From: Catellatospora methionotrophica
Lineage (GTDB): Bacteria; Actinomycetota; Actinomycetes; Mycobacteriales; Micromonosporaceae
Length of the DNA stretch: 64,000 nt
Assembly (NCBI RefSeq): GCF_011297335.1
Contig: NZ_JAAOTJ010000023.1
Span: 1-64,000 of the forward strand
Reading direction: 5' to 3'
This document shows positions 35,971 through 44,083 of this stretch, piece by piece (the stretch's first letter is position 1; each line of letters starts with the position of its first letter). The position numbers were made by a program, and so were the translations under genes. Below the pieces are notes generated by a model. The model made no database searches. It was not told where the DNA came from and worked only from the letters and a program-made list of their open reading frames with translations.

Positions 35971-36972
35971 ATGCTCGAATCCTTGGGCTTGAGTGACCTT
36001 ATGCAATCCGTGTATCTGGCGGTGCTCAGACAACCGGACATCGGCGTGACGGACGTGTCGGCCGAGCTGGGCGTCGACGAACAGACCGTGCGCTGCACCC
36101 TCGACCAGCTCGCACACCTGGAACTGGTCCGGTTGCGCTGGGAGGAGCCGCGCGAGTTCCGTGCGGTCAGCCCGGAGCTCGGCCTGACCGCGCTGCTGGA
36201 ACGCGAGCAGGAGAAGCTGGCCCAGCGCAACCACGAGATCGCGCGCAGCCGCGCGGCGGTGGCGCAACTGCTGATCAACCACGCCGAGATCAAGGCCAAC
36301 AGCAACGACCCGGCGGTCGAGCGGCTGATCGGCCTCGACGCCATCCGTGGCCGGCTGGAGGAGCTGGCGGTCTCCTGCCGCACCGAGGCGCTGTCGTTCA
36401 TGCCGGGCGGCGCGCAGTCCCCGGAGGGTCTGCGGGCCAGCCGGGTGCTCGACGAGGCTGCCGTAGCCCGTGGCGTCAAGATCCGCACCGTGTACCTCGA
36501 CAGCATGTTCAACGACGCCCGCACCACGGCGTACGCGCTGTGGCTGCAGGAACTCGGCAGCGAGGTGCGCACCACCCCGGTGCTGCCGGTGCGCATGCTG
36601 ATCGTCGACCGTGAACACGCGGTGGTGCCGATCGACAGCGACCGCAGCAATGCCGGTGCGGTGGTGCTGTCCGGGGCCGGGCTGGTCGAGGCGCTGGTCT
36701 CGCTGTTCTACTTCGTGTGGGAGATCTCCACGCCGCTGGGCGTGAGCCGGGTCAGCGACGACTCCGGCCTGTCCAGTCAGGAGAAGCAGGTGCTGCGGCT
36801 GCTGGCCTCGGGCTATACCGACGAGGCGATGGCGCGCAAGCTCGGCGTGTCGGTGCGCACCGTGCGCCGCAACACGGCCGATCTGCTGCAGCAGCTCGGG
36901 GCGCGCAGCCGGTTCCAGGCGGGCGTGCTCGCCGCCGAACGCGGCTGGATCACCGACGCCGACCTCGCGTGA
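35971..36972 (+). CDS. TrmB-LuxR fusion regulator
   Basis: A 333-aa regulator with a TrmB-type winged helix at the N-terminus (about 1-70, LESLGLSDLMQSVYLAVL then VDEQTVRCTLDQLAHLELVRL), a coiled segment (about 80-105), a central domain with a phospholipase-D-like core typical of TrmB effector domains, and a LuxR-type HTH at the C-terminus (about 267-325, LSSQEKQVLRLLASGYTDEAMARKLGVSVRTV). Such double-HTH proteins are common next to secondary-metabolite clusters in actinomycetes. ATG 35971 has GGGGGA upstream; an in-frame ATG at 35953 is less likely. Confidence 0.85.
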   Translation: MLESLGLSDLMQSVYLAVLRQPDIGVTDVSAELGVDEQTVRCTLDQLAHLELVRLRWEEPREFRAVSPELGLTALLEREQEKLAQRNHEIARSRAAVAQLLINHAEIKANSNDPAVERLIGLDAIRGRLEELAVSCRTEALSFMPGGAQSPEGLRASRVLDEAAVARGVKIRTVYLDSMFNDARTTAYALWLQELGSEVRTTPVLPVRMLIVDREHAVVPIDSDRSNAGAVVLSGAGLVEALVSLFYFVWEISTPLGVSRVSDDSGLSSQEKQVLRLLASGYTDEAMARKLGVSVRTVRRNTADLLQQLGARSRFQAGVLAAERGWITDADLA

Positions 36973-37000
36973 GCGGCCGGCGGGTCCCCCCGCCGGCCGC

Positions 37001-37270
37001 TCACCGGTTCCACAGCAGGTGCAGTGACCACTGGTCCAGGCCGGGCAGGGTGGCCATGGTGCGCCGGACCAGCTGCTCGGCCAGTTGCCGGGCCTGCCCC
37101 TCGTCCTCTGCCCGCAGGTAGAGGGAGCAGGCGATGCCGCCGGGCCGGATGGCCAGGTAGACGTGTTCGAGGCGGTCCGTGCCGGCGGCGCCCTCGACGA
37201 GGCGCCGCCGTACGGTCTCCAGCTCGGCGAGGTGCCCGGGCGTGTCCACGATGGCGATCACGAGATACAT
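37001..37270 (-). CDS. Small hypothetical protein downstream of the SARP gene
   Basis: An 89-aa protein (MYLVIAIVDTPG at the start, then two amphipathic helices and WSLHLLWNR at the end) with an alternating strand-helix pattern that would suit a ferredoxin-like fold. No family recognised. It lies 133 bp downstream of the SARP on the same strand and may belong to the peptide-SARP unit. Confidence 0.65.
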   Translation of the reverse strand: MYLVIAIVDTPGHLAELETVRRRLVEGAAGTDRLEHVYLAIRPGGIACSLYLRAEDEGQARQLAEQLVRRTMATLPGLDQWSLHLLWNR

Positions 37271-37403
37271 CGGTGGATCCCGTGGACGTCCGTGGACGGG
37301 GTGATTCGAGGCATGGTCCTTCCCCGGGTGCGAGAACGGCGATGGTTGGATCGAAGGTGCGGGGGGCTGGAGCGATCGCCGTGCCTCGGCTCGGGGCCGG
37401 GTG

Positions 37404-38183
37404 CTACACCGCGGCGGCGTGCCTCACCGTGGCGGCCCGGCCGGGCCGTTGCTGCGTCTCACCGACGAGGATCGCCCGGTAGGTGTCGGTCAGCAGGCGG
37501 CCGGGTGACACTCCGAGTTCCTCGGCCAGAACCTTACGCCCGTCGTGGAACACGGCCAGCGCGTCGGCCTGCCGGTCGCAGCGCCACAGCGTCGACATGA
37601 GCAGGGCGCGGAACCGCTCGTGCATGGGATGCTCGGCGACCACACCGGTCAGTTCGGGGAGCAGGTCCACGTGCCTGCCCAGGGCCAGGTCCGCCTCGAT
37701 GCGGCCCTCCAGGGCGACCAGCCGGGACTCGTCGAGACGATGTGCCTGCTCGTCGGCGAGTTGCTGGGTCACGTTGGTCAGCGCCGGCCCGCGCCACAGC
37801 TCCAGCGCCTGGCCGAGCAGCCCGGAAGCGAGGTCGTAGTCCTCGGCCTTGAGCGCCTCGCCGCCCAGGCGGGCGAGCCGGGCGAAGTTCTCCGAGTCCA
37901 CCTGGCGGGGGTCCACCCGCAGCAGGTATCCGGGGCGCTGGCGGGCGATCGTCACCGCGTTCCCGAGGTATTTACGCAGCCGGGAGACGTAGGTGTAGAT
38001 CTGGGCGTTGAAGGTCGCCGGCGGGTTGTCGTGCCAGAGCAGCCGGCACAGGTGCGAGTCGGAGACCATGCGGCCCCGAGCGAGGAGGAGGGCGGCTAGA
38101 ACGGTGCGTTGTTTGGAACCGTCGAGTGGTATTTCCCCGTCGCTTCCCCAGACCTCCACAGGTCCGAGAATTCGAAATTCCAT
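37404..38183 (-). CDS. SARP family transcriptional activator
   Basis: A 259-aa Streptomyces antibiotic regulatory protein: an OmpR-like winged helix (about 1-90, MEFRILGPVEVWGSDGEIPL then IYTYVSRLRKYLG) and a bacterial transcription activation domain of TPR-like helices (about 96-240). It has no ATPase domain, so it is the small SARP type. Small SARPs bind direct heptads spaced 11 bp just upstream of the -10; exactly such repeats stand before three transcription units of this cluster (47495-47526, 47547-47578, 50266-50297), which are its probable targets. It lies 82 bp downstream of an exported small peptide on the same strand. ATG 38183 has GGAAAGAG upstream. Confidence 0.92.
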   Translation of the reverse strand: MEFRILGPVEVWGSDGEIPLDGSKQRTVLAALLLARGRMVSDSHLCRLLWHDNPPATFNAQIYTYVSRLRKYLGNAVTIARQRPGYLLRVDPRQVDSENFARLARLGGEALKAEDYDLASGLLGQALELWRGPALTNVTQQLADEQAHRLDESRLVALEGRIEADLALGRHVDLLPELTGVVAEHPMHERFRALLMSTLWRCDRQADALAVFHDGRKVLAEELGVSPGRLLTDTYRAILVGETQQRPGRAATVRHAAAV

Positions 38184-38265
38184 CTCTTTCCGATCCGGAT
38201 GTAATAGGTGTCCATAAGAGGGGTGGCCGCACCATCGGTGCGCAGGCCGGTCACACCGGCCGAGT

Positions 38266-38472
38266 TCAGGCCTGCGGCGAAGCGCTGGGTGAGGGCGACA
38301 CGGAGTCCCAGCCGAAGCCGCCTTCGACGCTGTCCCAGCCGAAGCCTTCGGCCTGGATCCCGTTCGTCGGGGCGGTCGTGTCCGCGCCGGCGGCGAGGAC
38401 GGCAACGGCCATTCCGAGGGCCATCACGGTGGTCGCCACGAGGCCGGTGATCGCCTTGGTCGAGGTGCGCAT
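38266..38472 (-). CDS. Exported 68-aa peptide with tandem GFGWDSV motif
   Basis: A 68-aa precursor with a strong AAAGGAG ribosome site 6 bases before the ATG. Residues 1-30 form a Sec-type signal (two Lys/Arg early, hydrophobic 8-28, small residues AAGA before the predicted cut). The remaining roughly 38 residues carry GFGWDSV twice (43-49 and 52-58), joined by EG, and end in a Ser/Pro tail SPSPSASPQA. The repeat is conserved at nucleotide level (GGCTTCGGCTGGGAC twice). I recognise no family. Being just upstream of the SARP on the same strand, it may be a secreted signal that reports to the regulators, or a ribosomal peptide precursor; no modifying enzyme is adjacent. Confidence 0.82.
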   Translation of the reverse strand: MRTSTKAITGLVATTVMALGMAVAVLAAGADTTAPTNGIQAEGFGWDSVEGGFGWDSVSPSPSASPQA

Positions 38473-38510
38473 TTCGATCTCCTTTGGGGGTGGACTTGCT
38501 TTGCTGAATT

Positions 38511-38539
38511 GATTTCTACCGACCCTGGAGAAAGAAATC
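38511..38539. promoter_or_regulatory. Possible operator upstream of the peptide gene
   Basis: GATTTCT (38511-38517) and AGAAATC (38533-38539) form a 7-bp inverted repeat 38-67 bp upstream of the peptide start, in an AT-richer patch that probably holds its promoter. No TATAG heptads occur here, so the peptide-SARP unit is probably controlled by another regulator. Confidence 0.35.
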
Positions 38540-38708
38540 CGCGCTTCGATCTTGCATCAACCTGCCGTGGCAACATGCTGCCGACGCCCGCCGCAGAGCG
38601 TAAGCCGCTGACCTGCGGTGACGCATTGAAACGCGAGCGGGTTTCCGGTATGGCGCGAGCCGTTGCGCGGCGCCCTATCGGGTGCCATCGCAGGTCGCAC
38701 GTGACGAT

Positions 38709-38736
38709 GGCGGCCCGGCGTGAACACCGGGCCGCC
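38709..38736 (-). terminator. Terminator of the nine-gene minus-strand operon
   Basis: A perfect 10-bp stem (38709-38718 with 38727-38736, 8-nt loop) lies 19 bases beyond the AMP-ligase stop. Confidence 0.8.
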
Positions 38737-38754
38737 CGTGAGCATCGGCGCAGC

Positions 38755-40245
38755 TCAGCCGTAGGTCACCGCGAGCGCCTTGCGGTCGGTCTTGCCGTTT
38801 CCGGTCAGCGGCATCGCCTCGACGACCGTGCAGCGCGGCGGCACCTTGTACGGCTCCATCTCCGCCCGCAGCCGTTCCAGCACCTCAGCCCCGGTGAGCT
38901 TGCCGACCACGAACAGCAGCGGCTCGGCCCGCTGCGCGGTGGGCGGCAGCACCGCCGCGGCCTCGATCCCCGGCAGGCGGCACGCGGCCGCCTCGACCTC
39001 GGTCGCGCTGACCCGGAAACCGTGCGCCTTGTACAGGTCGTCGCGCCGCCCGCTGAAGTACAGGTAGCCGTCGGCGTCCAGCCACCCGTAGTCGCCCGAG
39101 TTCAGCTGCGGGAACAGCCCTTCGCGGCGCGGGAAGCGCTGCTGGCTGAGCTCCGGGCGGCGCCAGTAGCCGCTCATCACGTGCGGGCCGCGCACCACGA
39201 TCTCGCCGATCACCCCCGGTGCCACCGGCTCGCCGTCGTCGTCGAGCACCAGCACCTCCGTGCCCGGCAGCGGCAGCCCGCACGCGCCGGGGCGGCGCAG
39301 GTCCTCGTCAGGGGTCATGATGGCGACCCGCTTGCACTCGGTCAGCCCGAACATCAGCTGCACCTTCAGGTCGGGCAGCAGTTCCCGCAGCCGGGCCAGG
39401 GTGGCCGGCTGCATCGCCGCGCCGGTATTGGTGATCAGCCGCAGCGGCAGGTCCCCGCCGTAACGGGCCAGCATCCGGGCCAGGTTCTCGGCCAGCGACG
39501 GCACCGCGGGCAGCACCGTGGCCCGCGAGCGGCGCAGGTTGCGCAGCAGCCCGGGGCCGATCTCCGCCGACGTGCCCACCCAGCAGTGCGCGCCACTGAG
39601 CGCGCCCAGGAACAGCTGGTACAGCCCGTAGTCGAAGGACAGCGGCAGAGCGATGTAGACGGTGTCGACGGCGTGGTAGTTCAGCCGGCTCTGGATCGCG
39701 CGGGCGGCGAACACGAGCTGGGCGTGCGTGGAGACGACGGCCTTGGGCATGCCGGTGCTGCCCGAGGTGTAGATCAGGCACAGCGGGTCGACGCCCAGCG
39801 CCCGGCACCCCGGCAGCTCGGCCAGCGCCGCGACCTCCTCGGCGGTCGGGTCGCCGCCCGCCGCCTCGTCGACGCCGAGCACGGCGATGCCCAGCTCGGC
39901 AGCCTCCCAGCGGGCCGCGGGCGCGTCGGTGACCAGCAGCGTGGGCTCGGCGTCGGTGAGCACGTGCACCAGGCCCGGCCCGCGTACCTGCTCGTGCAGC
40001 ACCACGAACACCGCGCCCAGCCGCGAGCAGGCGTAGGTGAGCAGCGCCACCGACGGATGGTTCGGGGCGATGACCACCACCCGGTCGCCGCGGCGCACCC
40101 CGCGGGCGCGCAGCCGGGCCGCGGCACGCCTGCTGCCCTCGGCCAGCCCGGCCCAGGTCAGCGTCGTTTCGTTGCAGGTCAGCGCGGGGGCGTCGGGCAG
40201 CCGCGCGGCGGCCCGGTCGAGCAGGTCATGCAGCAGGTCAGTCAC
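38755..40245 (-). CDS. AMP-forming acyl/aminoacyl ligase
   Basis: A 496-aa adenylating enzyme that should activate a carboxylic or amino acid as AMP ester and pass it to a carrier protein. P-loop YTSGSTGMPKA lies at 159-169, A5-type MFGLTECKR in the middle, SGDYGWLDADGYLYFSGRRDD near 390-410, and the C-terminal lysine is in LTGNGKTDRKAL. Its N-terminus (LHDLLDRAAARLPDAPALTC) and overall type resemble the AMP-ligase that accompanies a PLP decarboxylase and an ACP in exosortase-type clusters (TIGR03098/TIGR03099), and both partners are in this operon. GTG 40245 overlaps the upstream gene by 8 bases. It could instead load a fatty acid. Confidence 0.88.
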   Translation of the reverse strand: MTDLLHDLLDRAAARLPDAPALTCNETTLTWAGLAEGSRRAAARLRARGVRRGDRVVVIAPNHPSVALLTYACSRLGAVFVVLHEQVRGPGLVHVLTDAEPTLLVTDAPAARWEAAELGIAVLGVDEAAGGDPTAEEVAALAELPGCRALGVDPLCLIYTSGSTGMPKAVVSTHAQLVFAARAIQSRLNYHAVDTVYIALPLSFDYGLYQLFLGALSGAHCWVGTSAEIGPGLLRNLRRSRATVLPAVPSLAENLARMLARYGGDLPLRLITNTGAAMQPATLARLRELLPDLKVQLMFGLTECKRVAIMTPDEDLRRPGACGLPLPGTEVLVLDDDGEPVAPGVIGEIVVRGPHVMSGYWRRPELSQQRFPRREGLFPQLNSGDYGWLDADGYLYFSGRRDDLYKAHGFRVSATEVEAAACRLPGIEAAAVLPPTAQRAEPLLFVVGKLTGAEVLERLRAEMEPYKVPPRCTVVEAMPLTGNGKTDRKALAVTYG

Positions 40246-41089
40246 GGACGGCTCCAGACGTCGGGGCGGGCGGCACGGTCAGCGCCAGGGTGGACAGGTA
40301 GCCGAGGTCCGGCTCGTACTCGACGGCGACCACGGTGCGCTCGCACGTGGCGGGGGCGGCCAGCTCGTCGGCCAGCGCCGACCAGACCGCCGTGGTCAGC
40401 CGGTCGGCGGCGGCGTGGCGTACGGCCACCTGCCCGCCGGTCGCCGCGGCGGTGTCGGCAGGGCTGAGTCCCGCTCCGGCGACCAGCACCCCGTGCGGGG
40501 CCGACACGGCCTCCTTGGCCGCCGCGGCCAGTGCCGAGGGCAGCGACTGCCGGTCGACCTGTGCCAGCACCCGCAGCTCGGTCACCGGGGTGCCGCCGTC
40601 GTCGGTGAACAGCAGCCCCACGGCGTGGTCACGCCGCCGGTCCAGGCCGGACAGGCGCGGATCGTCGTAGGTGAAGGTCGCCTGGTCGGCGAGCACGACC
40701 AGGATGCGGCGGCCCGCGCCGGTGTCGTGCAGCGCCCGTGCCATGGTCAGCGCCGCGAAGCCGGTGGTCGCGCCCTGTTCGCTGACCGCCAGCACCAGCG
40801 GGTCGCCGGGCAGCCGCTGTTGCAGGTATCCGGCGACCGACGTGCTCAGATCGCAGTCGTGCGCGGCGTGCCCGACCAGCACCACGTCCGGGTCGGGGCA
40901 CAGTTGCGCGGCCACGTGCGCGCTCATCAGCGAGAAGCTGTTGCGGTTGCCGACCAGTGCGGCGGCCGGGTCGGCGGGCACCCCGTCGCCGGCCAGCCGC
41001 TCGGCGAACACCTCGGCCAGCCCGTGGCAGGAGGGTCGCGCGTCGTCCAGGTCGAACGGGAAGTGCCTGACGGCGGTGAGCCTGAGCAC
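40238..41089 (-). CDS. Thiolase-fold ketosynthase-like protein without active-site Cys
   Basis: A 283-aa protein with a thiolase-like fold: VLAVSEQGATTGFAALTMARAL (from about 99) sits where KASIII has its nucleophile loop, and GRRILVVLADQATFTYDD follows as in ketosynthases. However the Cys is absent; the loop reads SEQGA. No obvious His/Asn pair is seen later, and the chain is shorter than an active KASIII (about 310-340 aa). It may be an inactive partner of the atypical KASIII encoded just upstream, like a chain-length factor. GTG 41089 has AGGAG 6 bases upstream, overlapping the stop of the previous gene. Confidence 0.75.
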   Translation of the reverse strand: MLRLTAVRHFPFDLDDARPSCHGLAEVFAERLAGDGVPADPAAALVGNRNSFSLMSAHVAAQLCPDPDVVLVGHAAHDCDLSTSVAGYLQQRLPGDPLVLAVSEQGATTGFAALTMARALHDTGAGRRILVVLADQATFTYDDPRLSGLDRRRDHAVGLLFTDDGGTPVTELRVLAQVDRQSLPSALAAAAKEAVSAPHGVLVAGAGLSPADTAAATGGQVAVRHAAADRLTTAVWSALADELAAPATCERTVVAVEYEPDLGYLSTLALTVPPAPTSGAVRD

Positions 41090-41097
41090 GTCGTCTC

Positions 41098-42036
41098 CTA
41101 GTGTCGCAGCAGCATGGCCGAGAACGTGGCGCCCAGGCCCACGCTCGCCATGAGGTAGTGGTCGCCCGGCCGCAGCAGGTCCAGCTCGCGGGCGCGGGAG
41201 TAGTTGACGAACGGGTCGGCGCAGAAGCAGTGCCCGGTCCGGGCGATGTTGTCGAGCATCAGCCGGTCCAGCGGCAGGTCCAGCAGCCTGGCCAGCCGGG
41301 TCCAGGAGATCCGGTTGACGTTGTGCGGCAGCACCAGGCGCAGGTCGTCCAGGGTCAGCCCGGCCTGCGCGACGGTGTCGCGGATCAGGTCGGCCAGCCC
41401 CGGGATGTACATCTGCTCGAACGCCGCAGCCTGTGGCCCCGACCGGACGGTGACCGCGTTGAACTGCCCGTAGGTGCGGGTGGTGTACGCCAGCACGCGG
41501 TCGCGTTCGCCGTCCCGCCCGACCAGGCAGGCCGCCGAGGACTCGCCCATCACCATCGCGGCCGGCATGAACCGGGCCACGTGCGGATAGGTCTTCTCCC
41601 CGGTCAGCACCAGCACCAGCGCGTCGGGGTCGCCGTCGGTGTCGAGCAGCCGCCCGGCCAGGTCGACCGCGAGCAGCCCCGAGGAGCAGGCGTGCTGGCT
41701 CAGCGCGAACGCCTGCGCGTGCCCGAGTCCGGTCCGGGCCAGCGCGGTGTGCAGGGGCTGCGAGGAGTACGCCCCGGTCGGTTCGATGGTGCGGGCGTGG
41801 ATCGCGTAGCGGATGCGGCCGCGGTAGGCGTCCAGGTCGGGCAGCTGCCCGATCGCGGCGACGAGCAGGTCCTCCTGCCGCGCGCCGGTCGCCCAGCGCA
41901 CCCGGTCCAGGCCGAAGAAGCGCCGGTAGCGCTTGAGTTCCTGGTCGGTCAGGCCCAGCACGGTGGCAGCTTGTTCCAGGGTCACGTCGGTGTCTGGCAG
42001 GAAGCTGCCAACGGCGGCCAGCGAGGTCGCGCTCAT
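41098..42036 (-). CDS. KASIII-like acyltransferase with altered triad
   Basis: A 312-aa FabH-fold protein. C117 in LSQHACSSGL is the nucleophile and H238 in VLPHNVNRISW the first histidine, but the Asn of the usual Cys-His-Asn triad is replaced: the loop GNTS of canonical enzymes reads GHCFCADP with H269. KASIII homologues with altered triads, such as CerJ (Cys-His-Asp), transfer acyl groups to O or N acceptors instead of condensing with malonyl-ACP, so an acyltransferase role is plausible. Its ATG overlaps the stop of the FAD enzyme gene (ATGA). It pairs naturally with the Cys-less homologue downstream. Confidence 0.85.
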   Translation of the reverse strand: MSATSLAAVGSFLPDTDVTLEQAATVLGLTDQELKRYRRFFGLDRVRWATGARQEDLLVAAIGQLPDLDAYRGRIRYAIHARTIEPTGAYSSQPLHTALARTGLGHAQAFALSQHACSSGLLAVDLAGRLLDTDGDPDALVLVLTGEKTYPHVARFMPAAMVMGESSAACLVGRDGERDRVLAYTTRTYGQFNAVTVRSGPQAAAFEQMYIPGLADLIRDTVAQAGLTLDDLRLVLPHNVNRISWTRLARLLDLPLDRLMLDNIARTGHCFCADPFVNYSRARELDLLRPGDHYLMASVGLGATFSAMLLRH

Positions 42037-43697
42037 GCCCGCCTCCGGTGCTTGAGCGCCCGGCTGCCGCGCGAGGCCAGCAGCGGATCCCAGCCGGGCC
42101 CGCGCTCGGGCAGCGCCGCGGCCGAGCCGTACACCTTGCCCGCCAGCACCTCCGACAGCAGCGACTGCCCGAGCACCGCCTCGGCGCAGCGCACCCCGCC
42201 GACCGTCACCGCGCTGATGCCGCACCCGTTGCGGCTGCTCGACCCGGCCAGGAACAACCCTGGCACCGGGCTGGTGTGATCCGGGCGCAGCGCGCCGTAC
42301 TGGCGCGGCGTGGTCGCCAGGCCGTAAGGCGTGCCGCCGGTGGCCCCGGCGAAGCGGGTCTGGGTCAGCGGCGTGGCGACCTCGTAGTGCAGCAGGTGCG
42401 GGCGCAGCGGCCCGAGCGCCCGTTCGGCCAGGTCCAGCAGCAGCTGCCCGACCCGCTCCTTCTCGGTCTGGTACGCCTCGTCGCGGCGGTACGCGTAGGA
42501 CTCGGCGACCGCGGGCTCGGCGGCCCACGGGGCCCAGCCGGGCGGGACCACGGTGACGATCTCGATGGTGTGGTGGTCGGCTGCCTCGTGCAGCGGGTTC
42601 TTCGCGCTGCCGGAGCTGAGGAACGCCATCTCCGGCCGTTCGAACTCGCCCGCGTTGAGGCGCTCGTAGACGCCGTCGACGTCGTCGGTCTCGTACCACC
42701 AGATGTTGTGTGCCTGTGGGCGCACAGCCGCCGCGTCCACTGCCAGGTAGACGCTGACCAGCGGCAGCGCCATCACCGCACGCTCGGCCCGGCCCGCGAC
42801 CGCGGGCGGCAGGTGCTCCGCGCCGACCAGTTCCAGCATGGTGCGGCGGTAGTCGGCGTTGGACACCACGACCGGGGCACGCAGCTCGGTGCCGTCGGTC
42901 AGGCGCACCCCGGCGGCCCGCCCGCCCTCGACCAGGATCTCCCCGACGCGGCTGCGGGTGCGCAGCTCTCCGCCGTACGCGTCGATGACCTCCAGCAGGG
43001 TCGCGCTGAGCATCTGGCCGCCGCCGTGCGGATACCAGGCCCCGGCCAGGTAGTCGCCCAGCATCGCGGCGTGACCCAGCGCGCTTACCTGCGACGGGCC
43101 CAGGCCGTAGTTGAGCGACTGGGCGGACAGCGCGGTCCGCGCGCGCGGGGACAGCCCGCAGTGGCGCATCAGCCGGTCCAGCGTCGCGGTGCTCCACCGG
43201 TTCGGCACCGCCGGACCCGCGGCGGGGTTCTCGGCGCCGCCGAGCGGGCGGATCACCGCGCCACGGACCTGGTCGTACAGCTCCGACAGCAGGTCGGCGT
43301 AGGCGCGTACCGCGTCGGCCTCGCCCGGCAGCGCGGCGGCCATGCGCTCGCGGTAGCCGGCCGGGTCGCTGGGCACCGCCACGTCCAGGCCGCCGGGCAG
43401 CACGATCCGGTCGAAGCAGTCCGGGTCCAGGCGGCCGAACGTGATCCGCTCGCCGAGCCCGAGGCCCTGGTATGCGGCGTGGAGCACCCCGCCGGGCCCG
43501 CACTCGGGCAGGTAGTGGGTGCCCACGTCGAACTCGAACCGGCCCCGGCGGCGGAACACCTGGGTGCTGCCGCCCGCGATGGCGTTGGCCTCCAGCACCA
43601 GCACCCGCTGCCCGCCGACGGCGGCCAGGTAGGCCGCCGCCGTGAGACCGCCCTGGCCCGCGCCGACGACGATGGCATCCCAGCTCTGTTCGCTCAC
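42033..43697 (-). CDS. FAD-dependent oxidoreductase (phytoene desaturase/amine oxidase family)
   Basis: A 554-aa flavoprotein. The N-terminal Rossmann motif is GAGQGG (12-17) in DAIVVGAGQGGLTAAAYLAAVGGQ with the acidic residue in LVLEAN, followed by GGSTQVFRRRGRFEFDVGTHYL. The C-terminal FAD block PGLFLAGSSSRNGCGISAVTVGG matches phytoene-desaturase/CrtI-like and related dehydrogenases. Substrates of this family range from carotenoids to ACP-bound polyenes. No phytoene synthase is nearby, so it most probably oxidises a carrier-bound intermediate of this cluster. GTG 43697 overlaps the acpS stop. Confidence 0.88.
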   Translation of the reverse strand: MSEQSWDAIVVGAGQGGLTAAAYLAAVGGQRVLVLEANAIAGGSTQVFRRRGRFEFDVGTHYLPECGPGGVLHAAYQGLGLGERITFGRLDPDCFDRIVLPGGLDVAVPSDPAGYRERMAAALPGEADAVRAYADLLSELYDQVRGAVIRPLGGAENPAAGPAVPNRWSTATLDRLMRHCGLSPRARTALSAQSLNYGLGPSQVSALGHAAMLGDYLAGAWYPHGGGQMLSATLLEVIDAYGGELRTRSRVGEILVEGGRAAGVRLTDGTELRAPVVVSNADYRRTMLELVGAEHLPPAVAGRAERAVMALPLVSVYLAVDAAAVRPQAHNIWWYETDDVDGVYERLNAGEFERPEMAFLSSGSAKNPLHEAADHHTIEIVTVVPPGWAPWAAEPAVAESYAYRRDEAYQTEKERVGQLLLDLAERALGPLRPHLLHYEVATPLTQTRFAGATGGTPYGLATTPRQYGALRPDHTSPVPGLFLAGSSSRNGCGISAVTVGGVRCAEAVLGQSLLSEVLAGKVYGSAAALPERGPGWDPLLASRGSRALKHRRRA

Positions 43698-44083
43698 GAT
43701 GACAGTCCTGCCGCGACGGAGACCACCACGGGTCCCTGATGGGTGATGGAGACGGAGATGTCGCTGAGCCGGTTCTCCTCGGCCGCCCGCCGGGCGCCCT
43801 TGCGCAGGGTCACCGACGGCCCGCCGAGCCGGTCGCGCAGCACCTCGATGTCGTGCCAGACGATGCCGCGCAGGAACCCGGTGCCCAGCACCTTCGCCAC
43901 GGCCTCCTTGGCCGCGAACCGGCCCGCCAGGTACTCCTCGACCCGCTGCGGCGACGCGCCCGCCGGGGCCTGGCCCAGCTCGTCCTCGGTGAACAGCAGG
44001 GCCCGGTAGCGGGGGTGCTGCGCCAGGCGGTGGAACCGCTCGCGCAGCAGCACGTCCACTCCGACCCGAACGTTAGTTGTCAT
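43694..44083 (-). CDS. acpS: Holo-ACP synthase (AcpS-type phosphopantetheinyl transferase)
   Basis: A 129-aa AcpS: VGVDVLLRERF (family G(I/V)D(I/V) near residue 9), FTEDEL, and AGRFAAKEAVAKVLGTG carrying the catalytic Glu/Lys. It should transfer 4'-phosphopantetheine from CoA to Ser39 of the two ACPs of this cluster. A dedicated copy within the operon suggests those ACPs are poor substrates for the housekeeping enzyme. It overlaps the upstream dehydrogenase gene by 11 bases. Confidence 0.92.
   Translation of the reverse strand: MTTNVRVGVDVLLRERFHRLAQHPRYRALLFTEDELGQAPAGASPQRVEEYLAGRFAAKEAVAKVLGTGFLRGIVWHDIEVLRDRLGGPSVTLRKGARRAAEENRLSDISVSITHQGPVVVSVAAGLSS

Noticed and set aside
42033-43697. 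Carotenoid pathway reading of the phytoene-desaturase-like gene
   Set aside because: No phytoene synthase, cyclase or polyprenyl synthase is near; the operon context points to a carrier-bound substrate.
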